Positions 8,092 to 24,500 of a stretch of DNA of 64,000 bases are shown piece by piece. Within the stretch, counting starts at the first letter, position 1; every line of letters starts with the position of its first letter. Under the pieces are notes generated by a model. The model saw only the letters and a program-made list of their open reading frames with translations. It made no database searches and was not told the DNA's origin. This DNA comes from Mycobacterium sp. E3251. Its GTDB lineage: Bacteria > Actinomycetota > Actinomycetes > Mycobacteriales > Mycobacteriaceae. Where the stretch lies: positions 39,890 through 103,889 of the forward strand of contig NZ_LZJF01000188.1 in assembly GCF_001666835.1 (NCBI RefSeq), in the 5' to 3' direction. The translations under genes were made by a program, and so were the position numbers.

Positions 8092-8454
8092 ATGCGACGG
8101 CTCCTGTGGCTGGCCATGGATGTCATCGGTGTGCTGGTGTTCTGCGCCGCCGGGCGTCGCAGCCACGACGAAGGGCTCGACCTCGCCGGCGTCGCGGCGA
8201 CCGCGTGGCCGTTTCTCACCGGAACCGTCGCGGGTTGGCTGGCATCCCGCGCCTGGCGGCGCCCCACCGAGGTGGCGCCGACCGGGGTGGTCGTCTGGCT
8301 GTGCACCGTCGTCGTCGGCATGGTGTTGCGCAAGGCCAGTTCCGCCGGCGTCGCGGCCAGTTTCGTGGTGGTGGCGGCCTCGGTCACCGCGTTGTTGTTG
8401 CTCGGCTGGCGGGCGGTCGCCGGCCTGGCCCTGCGGCGCCGGTCCGGCGTGTAG
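8092..8454 (+). CDS. DUF3054 membrane protein
   Basis: The 120-aa product has about four hydrophobic segments (LLWLAMDVIGVLVFCAA, ATAWPFLTGTVAGWLA, VVVWLCTVVVGMVL, FVVVAASVTALLLLGW). It matches the DUF3054 pattern, with an early D and the GRRSHDEG loop. The ATG at 8092 is chosen because the first membrane segment starts there; the longer open frame to 7936 is antisense to the SDR. It corresponds to Rv0401 by size and place. Function is unknown. It is transcribed away from the SDR operon and abuts the methyltransferase gene. Confidence 0.85.
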   Translation: MRRLLWLAMDVIGVLVFCAAGRRSHDEGLDLAGVAATAWPFLTGTVAGWLASRAWRRPTEVAPTGVVVWLCTVVVGMVLRKASSAGVAASFVVVAASVTALLLLGWRAVAGLALRRRSGV

Positions 8455-8459
8455 CGCCC

Positions 8460-9332
8460 ATGGCAGCGACGACGGGCGTGGCGGTGACCGCGGCATTCGC
8501 GGCCGCCGCGCGGGCCATCGCCACCAACAAGGGGACGCTGGACGATCCGTTCGCCGAACCGTTGGTGCGGGCCGCCGGGGTCGACCACTTCGTGCGGATG
8601 ATCGACGACGACCGGTTCGGCGCGGATGACGCCGACGGGCCGCGGTTCCCGGACTTCTGCGCGGCGCACACCCGGTTCGTCGACGAGTTCGTCGCCGACG
8701 CGGGCAGGGCGGGCCTTCGCCAGGTGGTGATCCTGGCGTCGGGCCTGGACACCCGGCCGTACCGGCTGTGGTGGCCGCCGGGGACAACCGTTTACGAGAT
8801 CGACCGGCCCGAGGTGCTCGACTTCAAATCCGATGCGCTGCGCGAACTGGGCGCCGAGCTGACGGCGAGCCGGCGGGCCGTTGGCGTCGCCCTGCACCAG
8901 GATTGGCCGGCCGCCCTGCGGCGGGTCGGCTTCGACGCCACCGCGCCCGCGGCGTGGATCGCCGAGCAGCTGCTGATCGGGTATCTGACTCCGGCCGTGC
9001 AGGACCACGTGCTGCAGGGCGTCACCGCGATGAGCGCCGCGGGCAGCCGGTTCGCCGCCGACCACATGCCCATCTGGACGCCGTTGCAGCTGGAGGCGGA
9101 GCGGTCGTTTGTGGATGGCTTGCGCCAGAACGGGGTGGACGTCGACCTGGCCAGCCTGACCCATCCGGGGCAATACCATTACGTGCCGGAGTATCTGACC
9201 GCCCGCGGTTGGACGACGGTGCAGCGCAACGTCACCGAGCTGCTCGGGGCGGTGGGACTGCCGGTCAGGAGGCGCCATCGCCCCGGCGACACGGAGTTCG
9301 TGCCCGAATACCTCACCGCCACGCGGGCATAA
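8460..9332 (+). CDS. SAM-dependent methyltransferase, mycobacterial LCMT family
   Basis: This 290-aa protein carries the hallmarks of the expanded mycobacterial leucine-carboxyl-methyltransferase-like family: FAAAARAIATNKG and DPFAEPLVRAAG near the start, ASGLDTRPYRL as the SAM-binding loop, and YEIDRPEVLDFK. The family has many paralogues per genome and mostly unknown substrates, often lipids or small metabolites. The ATG at 8460 starts six bases after the DUF3054 stop and gives the usual length. The reading frame stays open upstream through that gene, but without family similarity. Confidence 0.9.
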   Translation: MAATTGVAVTAAFAAAARAIATNKGTLDDPFAEPLVRAAGVDHFVRMIDDDRFGADDADGPRFPDFCAAHTRFVDEFVADAGRAGLRQVVILASGLDTRPYRLWWPPGTTVYEIDRPEVLDFKSDALRELGAELTASRRAVGVALHQDWPAALRRVGFDATAPAAWIAEQLLIGYLTPAVQDHVLQGVTAMSAAGSRFAADHMPIWTPLQLEAERSFVDGLRQNGVDVDLASLTHPGQYHYVPEYLTARGWTTVQRNVTELLGAVGLPVRRRHRPGDTEFVPEYLTATRA

Positions 9333-9336
9333 CCAC

Positions 9337-9395
9337 AGCTCGGGCGTTTTTTAAATCCATTAACGTTTAATTAACTTAAATTTGTCGGCCGAATC
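9337..9395. promoter_or_regulatory. AT-rich boundary segment upstream of the MMPL gene
   Basis: Within a very GC-rich window this stretch is strikingly AT-rich (TTTTTTAAATCCATTAACG, then TTTAATTAACTTAAATTTG). It includes TTAATTAA and TTTAATTAACTTAAA near-dyads. It sits exactly where synteny with M. tuberculosis (Rv0401 side) ends and the accessory genes begin. Such tracts are preferred by the Lsr2 nucleoid protein and by promoters. No single -35/-10 pair is convincing. Role is inferred. Confidence 0.4.
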
Positions 9396-9512
9396 CTTGA
9401 ACCCGATCCGCCCTGACGTCGTACCCGCTTTATGAAGCGCGATAAGGGGGGAAAGAGGATTTGACCCAGACCGATCGGGGGGATCGACAGCTAATCATCC
9501 CGGAGGATGCGC

Positions 9513-11741
9513 ATGCTATCGCGACTGGCCCTGATCGCCATCGCCGCTCCGCGACGCGTGATCGCAAGCGCGATGTTCCTGGCGGTTCTTGCCGCCGTCT
9601 TCGGTATCCCGGCCGCAGCCACCCTGCCCGGCGGCGGATTTCTCGACCAGACGGCCGAATCCGCTCGTGCCACAGCGGTTCTGGCTGAGAAGTTCCATCA
9701 GGGCGACATGGAGATGACACTGCTGGTCCGCTCGCAGAGCGGCGTCACCCAAGGACTCGCCCGGACGGTCGGCGTGGACATCGTCCGGCAACTGGCCCAG
9801 TCGCCGTTCGTCGCGCAGGTGGCGTCGCCGTGGGATGCGCCCCAGCCGGGGTTGGTCAGCGGCGACGGCAAGTCCGCGCTGATTGTCGCCGCCCTCAACG
9901 GTGGGGAAGGCAGCGCACCCAGGCATGCCCGGGAGCTCGCGGACCGGCTGGTGCGCGATCGCGACGGCGTGACCGTGCAAGCCGGAGGCATGGCGATCAC
10001 CTACGAAGAGCTCAACCGGCAGACCCAAAATGACCTGCTGCGAATGGAATCCGTTGCGATCCCGTTGAGTTTCGCCGCGCTGGTGTGGGTGTTCGGTGGC
10101 TTGCTGGCCGCGGCGCTGCCGATCCTCGTCGGCGGCTTCGCGATCCTGGGTTCGCTCGCGGTGCTGCGCGCGGTCGCGCTGGTCGCCGACGTGTCCATCT
10201 TCGCGGTGAACGTGGCGGTGGCGTTGGCGCTGGCGCTGGGCATCGACTACACGCTGCTGATCATCAGCCGTTACCGCGACGAACTGGCCGACGGGCTGCC
10301 CCCCGCCGAAGCCCTCCCGCGCACCATGGCCACGGCCGGACGCACCGTGCTGTTCTCCGCCCTGACGGTGGCCCTCGCACTGGCCGCCCTGGTGATATTC
10401 CCGATGTACTTCCTGAGGTCATTCGCCTACGCCGGCGTCGCGGTGGTGGCTTTCGCGGCCCTGGCCGCGATGGTGGTCGCACCCGCGGTGATCGTCTTAC
10501 TGGGCGACCGGCTCGACGCACTCAACGTTTGGGACTTGGGCCGCAAGATCTTTCGCCGTCCGCAAGCACCCCCGGCGACCATCGAGCACACCTTTTGGTA
10601 CCGAACGGCCAAGCTGGCCATGCGTCGCGCGGTCCCGATCGGCCTGGCGATCATCGCCCTCCTGCTCGCGTTGGGCGCGCCATTCCTCGGCATCAAATGG
10701 GGCTATCCCGACGATCGGGTGCTGCCGGCGTCGTCGTCGGCGCGGGCCGTGAGCGACCGGGTCCGGCATGACTTCGGTGCCGAGTCGGAAACCAGGGTGC
10801 GGGTCGTCATCCCCCGCGCCGACGGCCTGACGACGCGAGAGCTTGACGAGTACGCCGCCGGGCTGTCACGCGTGCCCGACGTCTCGGCGGTGTCGGCACC
10901 GACCGGAACCTTTCTCGCCGGTGAGCGCACAGGGCCGCCGTCGGCACCCGCCGGAATGGCGGACGGCAGCGCCTATTTGACGGTGGCCAGCAGCGCGCCG
11001 CTGTATTCGCCGGCCTCCGCCGCGCAGCTGGATCGCCTGCATGCGGTCCCATTGGCCGATGGCCGCCGAGTCGAGCTGGCCGGGATGGCCCAGATGAATC
11101 GCGACTCCGTCGAAGCGATTACGTCGCGATTGCCCTTGCTGTTCGGTTTCGTCGCTTGCGTCATGTTGGTGTTGCTTTTCCTGCTCACCGGCAGCGTGGT
11201 GCTGCCCGTCAAAGCGGTGCTGCTCAACGTGCTTTCGTTGACGGCGGGATTCGGCGCGCTGGTGTGGATCTTCCAGGACGGGCATCTGGGCGCGTTGGGC
11301 ACCACCCCAACCGGCACGCTGGTGGCCAACATCCCGGTGTTGATGTTCTGCATCGCGTTCGGATTGTCCATGGACTATGAGGTGTTCCTGCTGTCCCGCA
11401 TCCGCGAGTACTGGCTGGCGTCGAACCGCACGCGAGTCGACAACGACGAGAGCATCGCGCTGGGCGTCGCGCGAACGGGCCGGATCATCACGGCGGCAGC
11501 GCTGTTGATGTCGATCTCGTTCGCCGCGCTCACTTCCGCGGAGGTTTCGTTCATGCGGATGTTCGGCGTCGGTCTGACTCTCGCCGTGTTGGTCGACGCA
11601 ACGTTGGTGCGCGTGCTGCTCGTTCCGGCCTTCATGCACGTCTGCGGCGGCCTGAACTGGTGGGCGCCCGCATCGCTGGCACGGCTCCGCCGGCGGGAGG
11701 ACGCCCGAAGGGAATGTGTCGCGGTCAGAGGCGTTGGATGA
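9513..11741 (+). CDS. MMPL/RND-family lipid transporter
   Basis: The 742-aa protein is an RND-type exporter of the MMPL class with about 12 membrane segments in two repeats, each followed by an extracytoplasmic loop. Each half has the proton-relay Asp-Tyr pair: D245-Y246 in GIDYTLLIISRYRDE and D621-Y622 in LSMDYEVFLLSRIREYW. The start at 9513 is preferred over 9507 because GGAGG (9502-9506) is six bases upstream of it and would be too close to 9507. It is shorter than classical mycobacterial MmpL proteins (about 950 aa) and has no adjacent mmpS, so it is not simply mmpL1. It lies upstream of an acyl-peptide synthesis operon and probably exports that lipid or an intermediate (inference). Confidence 0.93.
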   Translation: MLSRLALIAIAAPRRVIASAMFLAVLAAVFGIPAAATLPGGGFLDQTAESARATAVLAEKFHQGDMEMTLLVRSQSGVTQGLARTVGVDIVRQLAQSPFVAQVASPWDAPQPGLVSGDGKSALIVAALNGGEGSAPRHARELADRLVRDRDGVTVQAGGMAITYEELNRQTQNDLLRMESVAIPLSFAALVWVFGGLLAAALPILVGGFAILGSLAVLRAVALVADVSIFAVNVAVALALALGIDYTLLIISRYRDELADGLPPAEALPRTMATAGRTVLFSALTVALALAALVIFPMYFLRSFAYAGVAVVAFAALAAMVVAPAVIVLLGDRLDALNVWDLGRKIFRRPQAPPATIEHTFWYRTAKLAMRRAVPIGLAIIALLLALGAPFLGIKWGYPDDRVLPASSSARAVSDRVRHDFGAESETRVRVVIPRADGLTTRELDEYAAGLSRVPDVSAVSAPTGTFLAGERTGPPSAPAGMADGSAYLTVASSAPLYSPASAAQLDRLHAVPLADGRRVELAGMAQMNRDSVEAITSRLPLLFGFVACVMLVLLFLLTGSVVLPVKAVLLNVLSLTAGFGALVWIFQDGHLGALGTTPTGTLVANIPVLMFCIAFGLSMDYEVFLLSRIREYWLASNRTRVDNDESIALGVARTGRIITAAALLMSISFAALTSAEVSFMRMFGVGLTLAVLVDATLVRVLLVPAFMHVCGGLNWWAPASLARLRRREDARRECVAVRGVG

Positions 11742-12267
11742 TCACGTGGCGTACCAATCAAGCCCGCCGGCCGCGAGTCACCAGCTGCGGTTCGTGTCGG
11801 CGACCCACGACGAACCGCTGGCGCGGCCACTGCTGGCCGAGCTGGCCGACGAGTACGCGCAGCGCTACGGCGGCACGCCCAGCACTCACCTGTCCTGGTT
11901 GCCCGTGCCCGAGGCCGAGTTGGCCCCGCCAGACGGCGGATTGCTGATCGGCGTGCTGGACGGCGTGCCCGTCACCGGCGGGGCATTCCGGCGCTATGAC
12001 GCCGAAACCGCCGAGCTGAAGCGGATCTGGACCGACCGCGCCCATCGGCGCCGCGGGTACGCGCGGGTGCTGTTGGCGGCGCTGGAGGCGGAGACGGCCG
12101 CGCGCGGGTACCGCAGGCTCTACCTGATCACCGGCAACCGGCAACCCGAGGCCGAGGCGCTGTACGACGCGACCGGGTACACCCGGGTGCCCGCCGACCC
12201 GCTGCCGTCCTGGGGGCCGTTCGTCCCGATCGCGTTCGAGAAGTGGCTGGTTCCCGACGGCCAATGA
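11716..12267 (+). CDS. GNAT-family N-acetyltransferase
   Basis: This is a 183-aa single-domain acetyltransferase. The acetyl-CoA loop is RRRGYARVLLAALE (A-motif Q/R-x-x-G-x-G/A), preceded by the strand AELKRIWTD and followed by YLITGNRQPEAEALYDATGY. GTG at 11716 overlaps the end of the MMPL gene by 26 bases and has an AAGGGA upstream at a short distance; GTG at 11746, just after the MMPL stop, is an alternative start. The substrate is unknown. Its coupling to the MMPL gene suggests modification of the exported compound or of self-resistance type, but this is only inference. Confidence 0.85.
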   Translation: MSRSEALDDHVAYQSSPPAASHQLRFVSATHDEPLARPLLAELADEYAQRYGGTPSTHLSWLPVPEAELAPPDGGLLIGVLDGVPVTGGAFRRYDAETAELKRIWTDRAHRRRGYARVLLAALEAETAARGYRRLYLITGNRQPEAEALYDATGYTRVPADPLPSWGPFVPIAFEKWLVPDGQ

Positions 12268-12549
12268 GGTCGTGGATATCTGTGCGTCCCCACCGTGCCT
12301 TATTAGGCGCGCGGCTAATTGCACGCACCGTATTAGGTCATTGCGCTTATAGCCGCATTTCCCCCGATCGCGCGCCGTGCCGAATTGGTGCCTAAGCACC
12401 GTCTGACCTGCGGGAACGGCGCGGCGAAGGCGAATCCGGCCTGCCGGAAAAGCGGGGCGTAGGTCCGTCCGATCAAGGCCCTTCGGCTCTACGCGGTGCG
12501 CCGGCTCCCGGGCGAAGCTTGCTGGGAAAAGTAGATCGGAGGTCAAGCC
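12268..12549 (+). promoter_or_regulatory. Promoter region of the ABC-PKS-NRPS operon
   Basis: This 282-bp gap has no gene. It contains an ATTAG-N8-CTAAT dyad (12302-12319) and a second TATTAGG copy 30 bases after the first (12301 and 12331), each preceded by CACCGT. This is an AT-rich island in GC-rich surroundings and a plausible regulator site. Near the end, GGAGG (12538-12542) is the ribosome-binding site of the GTG start at 12550. The -35/-10 positions are not clear. Confidence 0.45.
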
Positions 12550-13635
12550 GTGTGGGCTATTGATGGCTTGCAAGAGCGGCTGCGGACGCCGATGTTGATT
12601 ACCGCCATTCGCGACGTGCAATGGCGGCGGCGGCGGTTCATCATCGCGGCCGTCGGCACCGGGATGGTATTCGCGATGACGCTCATCATCACCGGGCTGA
12701 TGATCGGTACCCGGGTGGAGGCCGAGCGCCTGGTCGACTCGATCGGCATCGACCACTACCTCATCAAGGCGGGCGCGGTCGGACCCTTCATCGGTTCATC
12801 GAGGTTCCCGCAGGCGGAAGCCGAAGACGTCGCCCAGCTTCCCGGCGTCCAATCGGCGATCCCGGTGGTCTACGGCAACACGATCCTGCAAGACCGGCGC
12901 CTACCGGAAAACCTGAACGTCTACGGCCTGCCCGAGCAGGAGATGCCACCGATAGCGGCGGGGCGGGCACCGTCGAGCCCCGACGAGGTCGCCATGTCGA
13001 CCACGCTGAAGCGATCCATCGGCGACAACGTCGAGGTGGGATCGCAGGTGCTGCGGATCGTCGGGCTGGTCAACAAGTCCACCACGCTCGCGGGCCAGCC
13101 CAATGCGTTTGTGACCGTCGCGACGGCGCAGCGGTTGATGTTTTCCGCCCAGCACGTGATCTCGGCAATCGGCTTGCGCGGCGTGCCCGCACAGGTGCCC
13201 GCCGGCTATCGCGTCGTGGATCGCGGCGCCGCGATCGATGACATGATCCGCCCGCTGCACATGGCCCGGCTGGCGATGTCGTACCTGGTGATCCTGCTGT
13301 GGGCGGTGGCCGCGTCGATCGTGGGATCGCTGATCTACCTGTCCGCGCTGGAACGCACCCGGGACTTCGCGGTGTTCAAGGCCCTCGGTGTCGCCACCCA
13401 GTCGGTGCTCGCCGGGCTCATGCTCCAGGCGGTGCTCGTAGCGGTGGTCGCGGCGATGCTGGGCGGACTGCTGGCCGTGCTGCTCGGCCCGCTGTTTCCG
13501 ATGCTCGTGGTGGTGACCCCCTCGGCCTTCCTGTCGCTGGTGGGGACCGCGGTGGGGGTCGGCCTGCTGGCGAGCCTGGCGGGATTGCGGCGCGCGGTCG
13601 CGATCGACCCGGTAATGGCGTTCGGGGCCGGATAG
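12550..13635 (+). CDS. FtsX/MacB-like ABC transporter permease
   Basis: The 361-aa protein has one N-terminal membrane segment (FIIAAVGTGMVFAMTLIITG), an extracytoplasmic domain of roughly 190 residues, and three C-terminal membrane segments from about residue 238. This is the FtsX/MacB topology, used in type VII ABC systems that move lipids or peptides at the outer face of the membrane rather than import nutrients. The GTG start has GGAGG seven bases upstream. It is the first gene of a tight operon with the ATPase and the FAAL-PKS. The pair resembles the mycobacterial Rv2563-Rv2564 and Rv0072-Rv0073 systems, labelled glutamine transporters in old annotations on weak grounds. Confidence 0.88.
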   Translation: MWAIDGLQERLRTPMLITAIRDVQWRRRRFIIAAVGTGMVFAMTLIITGLMIGTRVEAERLVDSIGIDHYLIKAGAVGPFIGSSRFPQAEAEDVAQLPGVQSAIPVVYGNTILQDRRLPENLNVYGLPEQEMPPIAAGRAPSSPDEVAMSTTLKRSIGDNVEVGSQVLRIVGLVNKSTTLAGQPNAFVTVATAQRLMFSAQHVISAIGLRGVPAQVPAGYRVVDRGAAIDDMIRPLHMARLAMSYLVILLWAVAASIVGSLIYLSALERTRDFAVFKALGVATQSVLAGLMLQAVLVAVVAAMLGGLLAVLLGPLFPMLVVVTPSAFLSLVGTAVGVGLLASLAGLRRAVAIDPVMAFGAG

Positions 13636-13637
13636 TC

Positions 13638-14725
13638 ATGGGCGACTTGCGCATCAAGGATCTCGTCGTCGAATACTCCAACGGCGGCGAGCCGAACCGC
13701 GTCATCGACGGGCTGAACCTGGAGGTCGCGGCGGGATCACTGGTAATCCTGTTGGGCCCCAGCGGATGCGGGAAGACCACCTTGCTGTCGTGCATTGGCG
13801 GTATCCTCAGCCCGACCAGCGGGCGCGTCCAGGTCGGCGACACCGACGTCACCACGCTGGACCGCCGCAGGCTGACCACCTACCGGCGCCGCACCGTGGG
13901 CATCGTCTTCCAGTCGTTCAACCTGGTGGCAAGCCTTTCCGCGGTGGAGAACGTTGCGGTGCCACTCTGGGCGGCGGGCTGGTCACGGCGGGCGGCGCGC
14001 AAACGCGCCAAGGAATTGCTGGCCCGCGCCGGGCTGCAGGACCGCATGACGCACCGGCCCGCTGACCTCAGCGGCGGCGAGCGCGAACGGGTGGCGGTGG
14101 CCCGCGCGATCGCGTTGGACCCCCCGCTGATCTTGGCCGACGAACCCACGGCCCACCTCGACTATGCCCGCGCGGAAGGGGTGCTGCGGCTGCTCAGGGA
14201 GTTGGCCAGCGGTGAGCGCATCGTCGTGGTCGCCACCCATGACACCCGGATCCTGCCGTTCGCCGACCGCGTGGTCAGGCTGATGCCGGATGGGCCCACG
14301 ACCGAATCCGAGCCCGAAATGCTGCGCCTGGCAAGCGGTTCGGTGTTGTTCGAGCAGGGCAGCATGGGTGACCTCATCTACGTCGTCGCCGAGGGCGAAC
14401 TGGAAGTCGTGCGCGAATCGGGCGACGGGACAAAGGAACTGGTCAAGGTCGCCACCCCCGGCGAGTACGTCGGGGAGCTCGGGCCGTTGTTCCGGATGGC
14501 CCGTTCGGCGACGGTACGGGCACGCACCGACGCGGTCGTCACCGGCTACACCGTCGAGCAATTCCGCGTACTGCTCGAGAGCTACACCGAAGGCATCCTG
14601 ACGCGACCTAAAAGCACCGCGGGACACGGAAATACCAACCACAACCACTCACTCCTCGATGGGGTGACGCACATGTCACGGTTCGGCGAACAAGTCGCCG
14701 CTCCGGGGCCGACAGAGGGAACGAG

Positions 14726-14729
<4 letters not shown>
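13638..14729 (+). CDS. ABC transporter ATPase fused to a cyclic-nucleotide-binding domain
   Basis: The 363-aa product has an ABC ATPase half (about 1-228) with Walker A GPSGCGKTT, signature LSGGE, Walker B LILADEPTAHLD and the switch His in ATHD. The second half (about 235-330) is a cyclic-nucleotide-binding beta-barrel: FEQGSMGDLIYVVAEGELEV, then GELGPLFRMARSATVRA. In that cassette E280 and R289 are spaced as in protein kinase A sites, so cAMP binding is plausible. The start is two bases after the permease stop. Its stop overlaps the FAAL-PKS start (ATGA), which ties export to synthesis. Export might be gated by cAMP; this is inference. Confidence 0.9.
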
Positions 14730-21563
<6,834 letters not shown>

Positions 21564-21571
<8 letters not shown>

Positions 21572-24500
21572 CAAGCCGGTCGACATATCCGGTCTGTCCC
21601 CGGAGAAGAAGCGCGCGCTGCTCGCCCAGCTGCTGATGGAGAAAGCCGAACAGTCGGCCTCGGTGCATCCACAGTCGTACGGCCAGCGATCGATGTGGTT
21701 CATTCACAAGCTCGCACCGGCAAGCGCCGCCTACAACGTCACGTATGCCGGGAGGATCCGCGGCGAACTCGACGTCCCGGCGCTGGAACGCGCGGCGCAG
21801 GCGCTCGTCGACCGGCATCCCGCGCTACGGACCACCTACGCCGAGCGCGAAGGGCAGCCGGTCCAACTCGTTCATCCGCAATGGCCGGTGCGCATCGCCA
21901 GGGGCCGCCTCGGCCCGGGTGAGCCCGAGGTCGACGAGTGGATTCGCCGCGAGACCGACACCCCCTTCGACCTCTACACCGGCCCAGTGCTGCGGCTGAC
22001 GCTGCTCGAGCGCACACCCGAGGAACATGTGTTGCTGTTGGGCTTGCACCACATCGCGGTCGACTTCTGGTCCATCGACATCATCCTCGACGAACTGCGC
22101 CTGCTGTACGCCGCCGAGCACGGCGCCGCCGCGCCTCCGCCACCCGCGGAAAGCTTCGTCGACTACGCCGAGCAGCAGGCCCAGATGCTCGCGGGTCCCG
22201 AGGGCGAGGACCTCTGGGCCTACTGGCGGGATCAGTTGGCCGGCGAACTGCCGGTCCTCCAATTGCCCACCGACCGGCCGCGACCCGCCGTCCAGACCTA
22301 CGCGGGCACCGTGCACCGGTTCACCGTCGACCCCACCGTGACGACGGGAATCATCCAACTGGGCCGCAAGGTCGGCGCGACGCCCTACATGACGCTGCTG
22401 GCGGCCTATGCCACGTTGCTGCACCGCTACAGCGGCCAGGGCCACCTGGTGATCGGCTCGCCTTTCGCCTGCCGCGACCGGGTCGCGCTGGAGGGGCTGG
22501 TCGGCTACCTCACCAATCCGGTGGCCCTGCGCGCGGACCTGCACGACGACCCGACGTTCATGACCCTGCTCGGCCGCGTCAAGGACACCGTGCAGGGCGC
22601 CCTCGAACACCAGGACTACCCCTTCGCGCTGCTCGTCGAGCGGCTTCGGCCGCCGCGCGACCCGAGCCGCACGCCACTGTTCGGAGTCTCGTTCGCCTGG
22701 GAGCAGACGCGCCGCTTCACCGACGACCCCGTTCCGGAACACGGCGGGCTTCCGCTCGAGACACTTCATGTCGGGCAGGGCGGCGCGCCGTTCGACCTGA
22801 TGATGGAGGTCGGCGAACACGACGGAAAGCTCTCCGGCGTACTGCAGTACAACACCGACCTTTTCGACGCCGCCACCATCGAGCGGCTGGCCGGCCACTT
22901 CGCCACCCTCCTCGGCGGCATCGTCGCCGACCCGGACCGGCCGGTCTCCCAGCTGCCGCTGCTCACCGAAGCGGAGCTCCGCCAGCAGGCCGCCTGGAAC
23001 CAAACCGAGGTCGACTACCCGTATTCCGAGGCTCCGGCCTGCCTGCACGAGATGGTCGCCGCGACGGTCGCGCGGACCCCGGACGCCGTCGCGGTGACGT
23101 ATGACGACCGCGAATTGACCTATGCGGAACTCGACCGCCGCGCCAACGGCCTGGCCCACCGGCTGCGCGAGCTCGGCGTGGGACCCGAGACGGTAGTGCC
23201 CGTCCTGCTGGACCGCTCCGAGGACCTGGTTGTGGCCGTGCTCGGCGTCCTCAAGGCCGGGGGCGCCTTCATGCCGCTGGACTCCGCGCAGCCCGCCGGG
23301 CGCATGGCCGCGATGCTGGACGACGTACCGGACGCACCGGTTTGTGTCACCCACCGCGCCAACCTGGTGCACCTGCCGCCGGGCTTCACCGGTCACCGGC
23401 TCTGCCTGGACGAACCGTCGGCGCCGTCGGGCGAGGACACCGCCCCGGCGTGCGAGACGACGCCGGCCAACCTCGCCTACGTCATCCACACCTCGGGTTC
23501 GACGGGTAAGCCGAAGGGAACGCTCAACACCCACGCCGGTATCCGTAACCGGCTGCTGTGGATGCAGGACGCCTACCGGCTGACCGCCGACGACCGGGTG
23601 CTGCACAAGACACCGGTGAGCTTCGACCCGTCCGTCTGGGAGCTGTTCTGGCCCCTGATCGTCGGGGCCAGGGTGGTCATCGCCAAACCCGAGGGCCACA
23701 AGGATGCCGCGTACCTGGTTCGGACCATCGTCGAACAGCGCGTCACCACAATGCATTTCGTGCCCTCGATGTTGCGCCGCTTCCTCGCCGAGCCCGGGGT
23801 GGCCGCGTGCACCGCACTGCGCCGGGTGATCTGCAGCGGCGAAGCGCTGCCCTATGACCTGCGCGACCACTTCATGGCCACGCTGAACGCCGAGCTCTAC
23901 AACCTCTACGGGCCCACCGAGGCGGCGATCGACGTCACCGCATTCCACTGCGAGCGAGGCGAATCCGGCACGCTGGTGCCGATCGGGCGACCGATCGCCA
24001 ACATCCGCGCCTACATCCTGGACGCGCACCTGCAACCGGTGCCGATCGGTGTGCCCGGCGAGCTGTACATCGGCGGCGTGGGGCTCGGCCGCGGCTACCT
24101 CAACCGGCCGGATCTGACGGCCGCCATCTTCGTGGCCGACCCGTTCGGCGGCGATACCGCGCACCCCGGCCAGCGGCTCTACCGCACGGGCGACCTGACC
24201 AGGTATCTGCCCGACGGCAACATCGACTACCTGGGCCGCATCGACTTCCAGGTCAAGATCCACGGCTTCCGGATCGAGCCGGGCGAGATCGAGGCCGCGC
24301 TGGGCCAACACCCCGCGGTGGCCGAGAACGCGGTGGTGATCAGAACCGACAGCCGCGGAAACCCCATCCTCGTCGCGCATGTCGTGCCGGCCGGCGGCGC
24401 CGCTCCGTCGACAGCGGAGTTGCGCCGGTTCCTGCTCGACCTGCTGCCGGCCGCCATGATGCCCGCGGTCTTCGAGGTGACGGACGCGCTGCCGCTGACG

